Part shown: positions 26,390-34,332 of the stretch, piece after piece | How positions within the stretch are numbered: the stretch's first letter is position 1 | Layout of the letters: every line of letters starts with the position of its first letter | Source: a virus | Virus record (IMG/VR): IMGVR_UViG_3300034117_001741 | Location: 1 to 46,441 of that record | Length of the DNA: 46,441 nt | Direction: 5' to 3' (one strand) | The notes under the pieces: model-generated | The model's input: only the letters and a program-made list of their open reading frames with translations | The model's database searches: none | What the model was told of the DNA's origin: nothing | Position numbers and translations under genes: made by a program

Positions 26390-27883
26390 ATGTCAATTCA
26401 TCGCTCATATTTTAATAGAAACAATACAATTCAATATAACAGTTTCACAAACACTGGTAAATCACCGTGGACTGAACTGTATTTTGGGTCGGCAAACGAT
26501 TCTATAAGTCCGTCAGGATTTAGTCGTTTTATATTTGATTTAAATTTATCAGGTCTTACCCAAAAAATTCAAGACGGAATCATATCTACAGGATGTACAG
26601 GATTTTCGGGTATAACTCATACTTTAAGAATGACAAATACTTCGTCATTTGATAACGAGTTATTAAATGATACAACCTCAACAGGTAGAAGAAGAGCAAC
26701 TTCTTTTGATTTAATATTATTTAGAATACCTTTAACTTCAGGTTCAACAGGTAATGCTCAATCTTGGGATGAGGGTGTTGGATACGATTACTATAATATA
26801 ACAAAGACCTTAAATACTTCTAACGGATTATTAACACCAATAGCTCTACCTCAAGATAAATCATCGTCACAAAGACCTTCCAATTGGTTTCAAACTACAA
26901 CATTAAGTGGATGGAGTACTAATGGAATATATAATAATACAACTGGAGGTAATGTTGATTATTCGGATTTAATTATTGTTGATACTCAACATTTTGAATT
27001 TGGTAATGAAGATATTGAGTTTAATATGACAAATGAAATTAATCAATATCTTACAGGTTCCACATCAGGATTTACAGGATGGGGTATTGCGTATTTACCT
27101 CAATTAGAAAATTTAACAGGGTTAACTGAAAATTATTCTGTTGGATTTTTTACAAGACACACTCAAACATTTTATGAACCGTTTTTGGAAACATCATATA
27201 ACGATTTAATATTAGATAATAGAAATTCATTCTATTCTTACAATAATAATAATCTTTATTTATATTCTTATATTGGAGGGGTTCCAACGAGTTTAGACAA
27301 TTTACCGTTGGTTACAATTAGAAATAACCAGGACAGTGTTATTGGTACTTATACAAGTTGTCAAATAACACAGGGTGTTTATCAAATAACAACAAGTGGG
27401 ATAACTGTAACAACTCCATGTATGTTTACTGATACTTGGTCTAATTTAGTATATAATGGTGTTTCATTACCTAATGTGGTTAATGATTTAACAGTATTAC
27501 CTTATCAAGGGTATTTTACATTAGGAACACAAAGTAAAGACCCTGAATTATTTGGATTTGATTTTTATGGTATTAAACAAGATGAAAAAATATTAAACAC
27601 TGATTTACGAAAAGTTGGTGTAATTGTTAAAAAAGCATATTCTTCAAATGAAGTTTTAACACCTGTAACAGTATATTATAGAGTTTATGTTCACGAAGGC
27701 CAGACAGAAGTACAAGTTCAAGATTGGACGTTAGTTAATAGAGCGTCAAATGAGTACTATTTTATATTTGACACAAGAGATAAAATCCCTAATGAATATT
27801 TTATTGATTTAAAAGTATTAACATCAGGTGAAGTAGATACTTATAAAAGAACAATTAAATTCCAAATTGTTAACAAAAAATGA
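26390..27883 (+). CDS. Probable tail/baseplate structural protein, Thr/Ser/Asn-rich
   Basis: A 497-residue protein rich in S, T, N, G and Y, with little Lys except at the ends, typical of beta-structured virion proteins. The N-terminal half contains SRFIFDLNLSGL and FNMTNEINQYL. The C-terminal half looks like repeated beta-sandwich segments (YYRVYVHEGQTEVQVQDW). No Gly-x-y repeats or catalytic motif were seen. It has its own upstream late-type element. The tail location is inferred from composition and neighbours. Confidence 0.68.
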   Translation: MSIHRSYFNRNNTIQYNSFTNTGKSPWTELYFGSANDSISPSGFSRFIFDLNLSGLTQKIQDGIISTGCTGFSGITHTLRMTNTSSFDNELLNDTTSTGRRRATSFDLILFRIPLTSGSTGNAQSWDEGVGYDYYNITKTLNTSNGLLTPIALPQDKSSSQRPSNWFQTTTLSGWSTNGIYNNTTGGNVDYSDLIIVDTQHFEFGNEDIEFNMTNEINQYLTGSTSGFTGWGIAYLPQLENLTGLTENYSVGFFTRHTQTFYEPFLETSYNDLILDNRNSFYSYNNNNLYLYSYIGGVPTSLDNLPLVTIRNNQDSVIGTYTSCQITQGVYQITTSGITVTTPCMFTDTWSNLVYNGVSLPNVVNDLTVLPYQGYFTLGTQSKDPELFGFDFYGIKQDEKILNTDLRKVGVIVKKAYSSNEVLTPVTVYYRVYVHEGQTEVQVQDWTLVNRASNEYYFIFDTRDKIPNEYFIDLKVLTSGEVDTYKRTIKFQIVNKK

Positions 27884-28398
27884 AAAAAGTAACATTAAAA
27901 GAAAACGAATACGTTAAATTATTAAAATTTGTTTTATCCGAAGCTTTTACGGCAGGGGAAGATAAGATTGACGCAATTTTAGATAAAATTAGTCAATCAG
28001 GTATGGAATCAATCACACCTGAAGAAAGAGAAACTCTTGAAAAATTTACTAAGGGTATTTCAATAGAAGATGAGTCATCATCTAAAGAAGATTTTATGAC
28101 AAAAGCGGGTGGTTTTTGGTCTTTTGAATTTCCAGGAATGCCATCGTTTAAATTTAGATATGAGTCAACTGAAGATACTGAAGATGAAAAAATACATACA
28201 GGATATCTAACAGTTGATGATAGTGATTACTATGGTGAAATTTATTGTGATACGGAAGGTAATTTCCAAACTTGTATGTTTGAAAATACAACTGAAGGAA
28301 CCAACGTATTTGAGGATTATGAAGGTTTAGAACACGATATTGAAGTGTTTTTAGATGTTGTCTGTAATGACCTAAAAGAAGATGATATGATGGCGTAA
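27880..28398 (+). CDS. Hypothetical protein with helix-hairpin motif and capsid-targeting-like N-terminus
   Basis: A 172-residue acidic protein. Residues about 30-56 (IDAILDKISQSGMESITPEE) match the short helical hairpin seen at the ends of many Bacteroidetes proteins, with the pattern I-L-D-K-I-x-x-x-G-x-x-S-(L/I)-(T/S)-x-x-E. The first 21 residues end in FVLSE|A, a possible prohead-protease site. The C-terminal half is acidic and beta-like (FWSFEFPGMPSFKFRYE). It overlaps the preceding gene by ATGA. Its function is unknown; ejection from the capsid is inferred. Confidence 0.62.
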   Translation: MKKVTLKENEYVKLLKFVLSEAFTAGEDKIDAILDKISQSGMESITPEERETLEKFTKGISIEDESSSKEDFMTKAGGFWSFEFPGMPSFKFRYESTEDTEDEKIHTGYLTVDDSDYYGEIYCDTEGNFQTCMFENTTEGTNVFEDYEGLEHDIEVFLDVVCNDLKEDDMMA

Positions 28399-28399
28399 T

Positions 28400-28843
28400 A
28401 TGAAAAATTTAAATAACATAATTAAAAAAGTTCTTAAAGAGGAAAATCAAAGATACATGTTTTTCTCTAACTTAGAACAAATGAAACGCCAATGTGAAAT
28501 ACTACTTGGTAAAGATAAACAAATGATAGAATCAATTTTAGATAATGGACACGATTGGGCTCAAGACCATATTGCCGAAGCTAAAAATAATATGGACCAA
28601 GTATTTGATTTTATCATGAATGAAATCGAGGGTGAAGATTTTAGTAGTGATGACGCTGTAGAAGTAATGTATGAAGGTCGTAAAAAAGCGGGTACTAAAT
28701 TATGTGCTCGTGGTAAAGCAGCGGCCGAGTCAAAATATGACGTGTATCCCTCAGCTTACGCTAATGGTTATGCGATTCAAGTATGTAAAGGTAAAAAACC
28801 TGGTTTAGACGGAAAAAAACGTTGTTCAGGAGCATATTGTTAA
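28400..28843 (+). CDS. Phage protein with conserved Cys/Lys-rich C-terminal segment
   Basis: A 147-residue protein. Residues 1-14 (MKNLNNIIKKVLKE) form an amphipathic helix like other small proteins here. The C-terminal part, about residues 97-147, has a pattern I recognise from many phage and large-virus proteins: LCARGKAAAESKYDVYPSAY, then ANGYAIQVCKG and a final KKRCSGAYC. The role of this segment is not known. It may be a small structural or DNA-associated fold, since cysteine and lysine are conserved. Capsid targeting is possible but the cleavage site LKE|E is less typical. Confidence 0.65.
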   Translation: MKNLNNIIKKVLKEENQRYMFFSNLEQMKRQCEILLGKDKQMIESILDNGHDWAQDHIAEAKNNMDQVFDFIMNEIEGEDFSSDDAVEVMYEGRKKAGTKLCARGKAAAESKYDVYPSAYANGYAIQVCKGKKPGLDGKKRCSGAYC

Positions 28844-28850
28844 TCAAAAA

Positions 28851-28882
28851 TTTTGAATTATTAAAAAATCATAGTATGTTTG
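28851..28882 (+). promoter_or_regulatory. Host-type Bacteroidetes sigma-A promoter
   Basis: TTTTG (28851-28855), a 19-base spacer and TATGTTTG (28875-28882) match the Bacteroidetes sigma-A promoter pattern TTTG / TAnnTTTG with the usual spacing. It lies 19 bases before the ATG at 28902, between closely packed genes, and would start transcription about 28887-28889. It is the best such promoter in the window and suggests early expression of 28902-29562 by host RNA polymerase. Confidence 0.65.
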
Positions 28883-28901
28883 TAGTCAAATCATAAATAA
28901 C

Positions 28902-29306
28902 ATGACTATAATTAAAAAACTGTGGATTAAATATCGTCTATATCTACGTCGATTAGACCGAGAAAGTACCGAATTTGACATTTATATGTCTAACGTGAGG
29001 AAATGTTCCACCATATGTAGAAAACTCATTCATTCGGAAGATTCTGAACTCATAATTGCTCCAATATCAGACAAAAAATATATCCGTAATGATAAATTAG
29101 GTATTTTTGTTACTATGGATGGTGGACAAGTTACAGTAACTAATCATACATACAGTTATTTTATTAAATTGAGTAAAATTCAATGGGATAAATTGGTCGG
29201 TACATTTCGTAAAGAAATGGAATTTAGAGCAATGGAGATTGAAAAAGAATTAGAAACTCAAATTAATCACTCACTTGATAATATTTATAATAAAATAAAT
29301 TGTTAA
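28902..29306 (+). CDS. Hypothetical basic protein (134 aa)
   Basis: A 134-residue protein. A basic N-terminal helix (KLWIKYRLYLRRLDRES) is followed by a mixed core with LGIFVTMDGGQVTVTNHTYS, which looks like a small beta hairpin, and a C-terminal Glu-rich helix. No family is recognised. It has a clear host-type promoter directly upstream, so it is probably expressed early in infection. That timing would suit a host-takeover protein, but nothing more specific can be said. Confidence 0.62.
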   Translation: MTIIKKLWIKYRLYLRRLDRESTEFDIYMSNVRKCSTICRKLIHSEDSELIIAPISDKKYIRNDKLGIFVTMDGGQVTVTNHTYSYFIKLSKIQWDKLVGTFRKEMEFRAMEIEKELETQINHSLDNIYNKINC

Positions 29307-29316
29307 TATTAAAGTC

Positions 29317-29562
29317 ATGTCAAAGTTAGATACACAAATTAAAAAAGTATTAAGAGAAATGTCTGAAGAACCTGAATACGGAAGATTGGATAGAAGTTTA
29401 ATTCAAGATGTTATCGATAGAATATTATCTGATGAAACGGGTGAATATAAAAATGCGTTAAGAGAATTAAATTCTGAATACAATACAGGACAATACTCAA
29501 GACCTGAAAGAACTTATGAACCTCTTAAACCAGGTATTAGAGTTAGTAAAAGTATTTATTAA
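29317..29562 (+). CDS. Small hypothetical protein with capsid-targeting-like helix (81 aa)
   Basis: An 81-residue protein. It begins MSKLDTQIKKVLREMSEEP, an amphipathic helix ending LRE|M that resembles the starts of the 2225 and 28400 proteins. The centre is helical and charged, and the end is Pro/Arg-rich (SRPERTYEPLKPGIRVSKS). It is convergent with the DUF5872-like gene, and their stop codons overlap by four bases. Function unknown. Confidence 0.6.
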   Translation: MSKLDTQIKKVLREMSEEPEYGRLDRSLIQDVIDRILSDETGEYKNALRELNSEYNTGQYSRPERTYEPLKPGIRVSKSIY

Positions 29563-30296
29563 TCTAAAGCCTTCCTAATTAAAGATATTAAGACCGATTC
29601 GTTGGTCTTTTTCTTTTTTGGTTTGTATGAAGTCATAACAGGTTTTTGACCTTTTCCTGTTTGAGTATCTTTCTTTTCGGCCTTTCTTTTTTGTTGACAA
29701 GCCGCTTGTTTTTGAGAATCGGACATTTTAGCAGCCACACCAACCGCTCTACATTTAGGATAACTTTTTTCACTACCCTCAGGTCTACCACAAGGTGGAT
29801 GTTTACCATCTTTTTTACTACAAATATTAACCCATGGACCTTTAGGTTGTTTACTACCCTTTGGTTTTTTCTTAGTTCCAAACCAAACACCTAAATCTTC
29901 ATTAGTATCTTTTTTTGATTCATTCACCGAATCTACTTGATAATGTGGTTCGAGTCTCTTAAATGGAGCATACGCATATTCATCATCTCCTTCATCAGGA
30001 GCATCTTGTCTATAATCTTTATCTCTAATATGTTTTGCTAATTTTTCTCTTTTTTGAATTTCTTTTTTAGATTTTTTAACATGACCATCTAATGAATCGT
30101 AATTTATTTCAGCGTCAACATAATCAGATACAGGGTCAATAAATGGCATTAAATTTTTATCAAACCATTTTCTAATTCCTGGTCTAATTGGTGGTTTGTA
30201 TGTGCCACCAACAGTTGATGTCGTAGAGGCTTCATTTAAATATTTCTCATATTCAGTTAATTTTTTAAAAATATCTAATAAGTTCGTGCTTTCCAT
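29559..30296 (-). CDS. DUF5872-like protein with capsid-targeting-like N-terminus
   Basis: The ATG at 30296 gives 245 residues; a TTG two codons upstream is less likely. Residues about 140-205 match the DUF5872 pattern: PKGPWVNICSKKDGKHPPCG, then RPEGSEKSYPKCR and AAKMSDSQKQAACQQKRKAE, with spaced cysteines that could bind metal. The domain occurs in phages and large DNA viruses and has no known function. Residues 1-22 end in KYLNE|A, a good prohead-protease site. The rest is very Lys-rich, which would suit DNA packing in the head. It is read from a TATTTATA element. Confidence 0.68.
   Translation of the reverse strand: MESTNLLDIFKKLTEYEKYLNEASTTSTVGGTYKPPIRPGIRKWFDKNLMPFIDPVSDYVDAEINYDSLDGHVKKSKKEIQKREKLAKHIRDKDYRQDAPDEGDDEYAYAPFKRLEPHYQVDSVNESKKDTNEDLGVWFGTKKKPKGSKQPKGPWVNICSKKDGKHPPCGRPEGSEKSYPKCRAVGVAAKMSDSQKQAACQQKRKAEKKDTQTGKGQKPVMTSYKPKKKKTNESVLISLIRKALD
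29590..29613 (+). terminator. Rho-independent terminator inside the opposing gene
   Basis: The stem AAGACCGA/TTGGTCTT (one G-T pair) with a TTCG loop is followed by TTTT. It would end plus-strand transcription after 29562. It lies in the last codons of the minus-strand DUF5872-like gene. Confidence 0.65.
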
Positions 30297-30320
30297 AATC
30301 AATTTAAATTATTATCATTA

Positions 30321-30328
30321 TATAAATA
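30321..30328 (-). promoter_or_regulatory. Candidate late promoter element TATTTATA
   Basis: On the minus strand this is TATTTATA, 24 bases before the ATG at 30296, in sense orientation. It is part of the 41-base divergent spacer between 30296 and 30338. Confidence 0.4.
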
Positions 30329-30337
30329 TTACAAATT

Positions 30338-30592
30338 ATGGAACATTCTAATGAAGATATATTAAAAGAAGAAATTATTGAAAAATTCAAAAATTTAAAT
30401 CCTATTGGAAGTTTATTTGATGCTATTAATTATACTTCTTATGAAGATTTAGACAAATTCATAGTTAATATGTCTCAAGAACAATCTCTTTATTGTTTAA
30501 TGGAGGCAGTTAAATGCTCATACAGAAGAGGTGTATTTACTCTTGAGGAAAGTGAAGCTATATCTAAATCACTTAGGATTTTATCTAAATAA
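30338..30592 (+). CDS. Hypothetical helical protein (84 aa)
   Basis: An 84-residue protein, probably all-helical, with acidic ends and a central hydrophobic stretch (FIVNMSQEQSLYCLMEAVK). No domain is recognised. It is transcribed divergently from the DUF5872-like gene and convergently with the MCP gene. The shared terminator begins at its stop codon. Function unknown. Confidence 0.6.
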   Translation: MEHSNEDILKEEIIEKFKNLNPIGSLFDAINYTSYEDLDKFIVNMSQEQSLYCLMEAVKCSYRRGVFTLEESEAISKSLRILSK

Positions 30593-30621
30593 AAAAAGGT
30601 CAGATTTCTCTGACCTTTTTT
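30592..30621. terminator. Bidirectional Rho-independent terminator
   Basis: A perfect GGTCAGA/TCTGACC stem with loop TTTC is flanked by six A on the left and six T on the right, so it can work on either strand. It separates the plus-strand gene ending at 30592 from the MCP gene ending at 30641. Confidence 0.85.
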
Positions 30622-30640
30622 ATTATCGATTAAGATAAGA

Positions 30641-32533
30641 TTATCTTAACTCATTCAAATCGAATGTACGAACACCATCAACGATGATACGTCCATAGAA
30701 ACGGTTATTAACCATCTTCTTAGCGTAACGTGTCATAATACCCTTGATAGGAGTAAAGTTGAATGGGTTATACATTGTTGGAGTTAATTGTAACGGTACG
30801 TATGGAGCGTAGATGTAACCAGTATCCAATAAAGAAGTACCTTTATGACCAATCAACACAGTGTTAGCTGGGAAGTATGGGTCACGGTATACTTGGTAAC
30901 GACCACTTAATGTACCAACTCTCTCAATACCCATGTTGAATTGGTCCTGCTCAGGAGCCGCATTTGATACGTGGAAGTATTCCAAGTCATCAAAGATAGC
31001 ACTGATTTCAGAAGATACAACAATCCAGTTAGCTCCACCTCTTAAAGTAGACTTATGGATTTGAGCTGAAATTTGGTTGATTGCAGTAATCAACGTTTGA
31101 TTCCAGTCCTTTTGAGTGTAAGGAGTTGATTGGTTGTTCAGACGCTTCCATCCGTTGTAATCCCAACGTAATGTCCAAGCCGCACCTTTACGTAAGTCAC
31201 GTAAAATTTCACGGTCAATTTCAGCCGCCACTTGCTCAGATAATAAAGCTGTTAATTCAGCTTCAGCATCGATGTTGTGGAATGCCGCAACGTCTTGTGC
31301 CATTTCTGGAGACCATTGTGCTCTTAATTTTCTTTCTGTTACAGAAACAGTTACTGACTCAAGGTCAAAAGAAACTTCACCAATCTTATCTTCAAATTCT
31401 AACTCTTCGTAACGTCTCCAAGCAGCTTGGATGTTAGTATATGCATTACCAGTACCAGCAGTAGCTCCTGACCAATATTGGTTAGTCAATGAAGAACCTG
31501 AATATCCATCAGGAGTTGATTGTCCACATGCGATACATGCTGGAACTTGTAAATCAACTTCTAAATAGATAAATCCTTTTTGGTCACATACGTTATCATA
31601 ATAACCACCATTACCACCTGTAGTTTGAGCTCCAGGGAATGCAGCTTGTGTTGAAGTGTATTGAGGACCATACATAGCCTGACCATACTTCTGAGTTACA
31701 ACACGATATAAAAGTGGAGTATATGTTGCAACACCCAAGTCGGTAGCAACGTTTGTGTTATTAGTATAAAGAACCAAATTAGATAAGAAAGATTCAGTAT
31801 CTTGCTCTTGTCCGTCAGGTCCGATTAATTTACCTATACCACTAGCACTTAAACCTGAAAGTGCAACAATAACTTTACGATATTCAGTTTTTGAAGCCGC
31901 AACTTGTCCAAGAAGAGTATAACCTGAAGCAATTAACGCACCATTAGACCAAGCAACTGTCGGTGTGTTTGCAGTATAAGTTACAAAACGTCCTTTAGAA
32001 TAATCGAATAAACCTGCTGGGTCAAGACCTGGCTCAGTTCCTTCGTAGAATAAATCATAAAGATTTTTTGTATATGCTCCTGAAGATGTACCATAACCTG
32101 CGTTAGGGTCACCAGGATAGTTTCCAGGAGAACCTACAGGTGCGTAGTGGTCACCTGAAGTAACGTTTACACCATTGATTGAAGAACCTCCAGAATAACC
32201 TTGGATTTGAGGTACAAAGTAGAACAATTTACCGATTGGTAAGTTCATAGCTTGTACAGAAACGATTTCGTTAGACAATAATTTAGAGAACACACGTCTG
32301 ATGATAGGGAATACCACAGTCTCGAATGAACCTGAATCTGCCGTAGAAGATGCTTCGTTAATTAAATGTGACGCTTGGTTTTCATACAATTGTGCAACAT
32401 TTTCTTTTAGGTGGCCTTTAAGACCTTCAAGGAACCCTAATTTGTCCCATTTGTTTATAGTGTCTTCTTTGATAACTTTCAAGTGCTTAAGACCGATGTT
32501 ACCTACTAATCCACTTTCTAATAATGCTCCCAT
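30641..32533 (-). CDS. 23: Major capsid protein, T4 gp23 type
   Basis: A 630-residue T4-type major capsid precursor. The N-terminal region (1-60) is helical. HLINE|ASSTADSG gives a prohead-protease site after Glu60, close to the T4 site after residue 65. The next segment, FETVVFPIIRRVFSKLLSNE followed by VSVQAMNLPIG, matches the conserved start of the mature gp23 fold. The central region (about 105-390) is Gly/Tyr/Thr-rich and longer than in T4. The C-terminal GRIIVDGVRTFDLNELR closes the domain. It forms the hexamers of the head and lies just downstream of the scaffold gene, as in T4. Confidence 0.93.
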   Translation of the reverse strand: MGALLESGLVGNIGLKHLKVIKEDTINKWDKLGFLEGLKGHLKENVAQLYENQASHLINEASSTADSGSFETVVFPIIRRVFSKLLSNEIVSVQAMNLPIGKLFYFVPQIQGYSGGSSINGVNVTSGDHYAPVGSPGNYPGDPNAGYGTSSGAYTKNLYDLFYEGTEPGLDPAGLFDYSKGRFVTYTANTPTVAWSNGALIASGYTLLGQVAASKTEYRKVIVALSGLSASGIGKLIGPDGQEQDTESFLSNLVLYTNNTNVATDLGVATYTPLLYRVVTQKYGQAMYGPQYTSTQAAFPGAQTTGGNGGYYDNVCDQKGFIYLEVDLQVPACIACGQSTPDGYSGSSLTNQYWSGATAGTGNAYTNIQAAWRRYEELEFEDKIGEVSFDLESVTVSVTERKLRAQWSPEMAQDVAAFHNIDAEAELTALLSEQVAAEIDREILRDLRKGAAWTLRWDYNGWKRLNNQSTPYTQKDWNQTLITAINQISAQIHKSTLRGGANWIVVSSEISAIFDDLEYFHVSNAAPEQDQFNMGIERVGTLSGRYQVYRDPYFPANTVLIGHKGTSLLDTGYIYAPYVPLQLTPTMYNPFNFTPIKGIMTRYAKKMVNNRFYGRIIVDGVRTFDLNELR

Positions 32534-32562
32534 TTATTTTATAGGTTTTTTATTTTTTAAGT

Positions 32563-33993
32563 TTATTTTATTATTTTTGACATAATGTCTTTCATTCTCA
32601 AGAATTGAGGATTCTCATAAGTCTTAGATTCAATCAGATTAACTGCTGAACCTGACTGTGGAGCTTTATCAATTACTCTTTCGATTGACTCAGTCATGAA
32701 CTTTTTGGTTTCCCCTCCAAGTTCGTCTTTTATTGTTTTATACAAAGCTTTAGACTCTTTAAGAGTTTCAGCAGAATCAAATCTTCTTAAAACGTTAATT
32801 TTTTCCTGCTTTGATGTAGAATGTTCTGTGAACAATCTTGTAGCATATGCTAAATTTGAATTAAATACGGCAACTTCGTTAAGTTTATCTCTAAACATAT
32901 TTAGAGCCTTTCTGTATTCTTCATTTTTAGCCTTTAACATTTCAACTTCTTCCATGATTTCACGGTTTTCAAAAGTTAGATTTCTGTTAGGTGTAACACC
33001 TTTTCTTAAACCACGTCCTTCTTTAGAACCGAATCCATAAGTACGAGATGCTTCTTTAGCTTCTTCCTTAGTGAATTTTTTTACACCCTTTGGACTTGGC
33101 ATGTCAAACATTTCACCTTCTTTGAATTCAAACTTTGGTTTAGATGTTCCTTTAGTAGGGTTAGCGTGTGATTTCTTTTCGTTAAAACCACCTTTAGATT
33201 TTTCATAATTAAATTTGGCTTTACCTACAGAACCTTTTGTACCAACTTTTGGTTTAATAACAGATTTAGATTCGTACATTACGTCTTCTTCAAACGTGTA
33301 TTCCTCTTCTTCTTCACCTTCTTCCATGGTTTCAAAATCTTTGTAATGACCATCAACGTCTCCGATTTTATGACCATCTCGTCTTTTATAATCGTGTTCG
33401 TCTCCGCCATACATTTCATCTAATTCTTCTTCAGCTTCATCATCCATTTCAATTTCGTAAACGATTTCTTCTGATTCTTCTTCATTATCTTCTTCCATTC
33501 CAAACTCCTCTTCTTCAGATTCTGTTTGAATAAGGTATTCATCTTCTTCATCTTTTAAATGAATGAAATCACCTTCTTTTTTAATTTCAAAAGAATCATC
33601 TGGACTCATTTGTTTGTAAGCCTTTAAGACATCTTCTAATGAATGGTTAGATAAATCCATGATTTCATCAGATTCGAAATCATCTCCACCACTGATATCA
33701 GAAAAATTTGACATGTCGAAACTTTCTTCAGAATCTTCGTCTTCAGACTCGTCTTCTTCAGACTCGTCATCAAATTCAAATTCGTCTTCCTCAGAATCAT
33801 CTTCAGATTCTAATTCGTCTTCAACTTCAAATTCATCTTCTTCTTCAGCCTCATTTTTCATAGACTCTTTTACTAATTCGCTAATTTCTTCTTTCATTGT
33901 AGAATGAAGTATTTCTTTTGCATTTTCATTGATTGCTTCTTCCAAATTTTGTATTTGGATTAATGCTTCTTCAACTAAGTTTTTTTCTGCCAT
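32563..33993 (-). CDS. 22: Prohead core scaffold protein, T4 gp22 type
   Basis: A 476-residue, very acidic protein between the protease and MCP genes, the T4 position of gp22. Residues about 45-240 are mostly Glu, Asp and Ser. The C-terminal part, about residues 350-476, is the conserved helical region: NEEYRKALNMFRDKLNEVAV, then FNSNLAYATRLF and INVLRRFDSAETLKES. It should form the inner core of the prohead and be digested by the gp21-type protease. It is longer than T4 gp22 because of the acidic insert. Confidence 0.88.
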   Translation of the reverse strand: MAEKNLVEEALIQIQNLEEAINENAKEILHSTMKEEISELVKESMKNEAEEEDEFEVEDELESEDDSEEDEFEFDDESEEDESEDEDSEESFDMSNFSDISGGDDFESDEIMDLSNHSLEDVLKAYKQMSPDDSFEIKKEGDFIHLKDEEDEYLIQTESEEEEFGMEEDNEEESEEIVYEIEMDDEAEEELDEMYGGDEHDYKRRDGHKIGDVDGHYKDFETMEEGEEEEEYTFEEDVMYESKSVIKPKVGTKGSVGKAKFNYEKSKGGFNEKKSHANPTKGTSKPKFEFKEGEMFDMPSPKGVKKFTKEEAKEASRTYGFGSKEGRGLRKGVTPNRNLTFENREIMEEVEMLKAKNEEYRKALNMFRDKLNEVAVFNSNLAYATRLFTEHSTSKQEKINVLRRFDSAETLKESKALYKTIKDELGGETKKFMTESIERVIDKAPQSGSAVNLIESKTYENPQFLRMKDIMSKIIK

Positions 33994-34011
33994 TGCGTAG
34001 TTATTTTATTA

Positions 34012-34019
34012 AATAAATA
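34012..34019 (-). promoter_or_regulatory. Candidate late promoter element TATTTATT
   Basis: On the minus strand this is TATTTATT, 18 bases before the ATG at 33993. It lies just after the terminator at 34061-34088, so scaffold and MCP probably have their own strong late promoter. Confidence 0.5.
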
Positions 34020-34060
34020 TGCAGATGTTTAGAAAAATTAATTTTTTTTGGTTTTTAAAT

Positions 34061-34088
34061 AAAAAAAGGGGACTTTTGTCCCCCTTTT
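34061..34088 (-). terminator. Rho-independent terminator
   Basis: On the minus strand, GGGGAC, loop AAAA, GTCCCC is followed by a run of seven T. It lies 23 bases after the stop at 34111, ending the protease-side unit before scaffold begins. Confidence 0.8.
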
Positions 34089-34110
34089 AAATTCTTTTTA
34101 AACTTTGTGA

Positions 34111-34326
34111 TTACTCAAACACTTCGTCAATTTTACTTTCACTTACTGAAGTAATTCTCCAATCATAACTAAATGATTTGTAAGCCTCAGTAACTTTAGC
34201 TTCTACATCAGTAACAGAATAACCTTTTACAAGTTTTTCTTCTCTTACCTTTTTAATTTTTCCTGTGTTTTCATCTGGCAAATCGTATTGGATTTTAGCC
34301 ACAAAGTATTTTTCGTCCATTTCCAT
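34111..34326 (-). CDS. DUF4494-like small protein
   Basis: A 71-residue protein resembling Bacteroidetes DUF4494 proteins: YFVAKIQYDLPDENTGKIKK, then KLVKGYSVTDVEAKVTEAY and a final VSESKIDEVFE, matching the pattern V-K-I-x-Y-(x)n-G-x-x-K-K-V-x-E-x-x-L-V-x-x-x-S-x-T-x-A-E. The family is known mainly from Bacteroidetes and their mobile elements; its function is unknown. Its place between protease and scaffold is an insertion relative to T4 order. It supports a Bacteroidetes host. Confidence 0.7.
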   Translation of the reverse strand: MEMDEKYFVAKIQYDLPDENTGKIKKVREEKLVKGYSVTDVEAKVTEAYKSFSYDWRITSVSESKIDEVFE

Positions 34327-34332
34327 AATTGT

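Noticed and set aside
33659-33907. Serine-rich open frame on the plus strand
   Set aside because: It is the complement of the Glu/Asp-rich tract of the scaffold gene (GAA/GAC codons read as TTC/TCT/TCA). No start signal or separate promoter.
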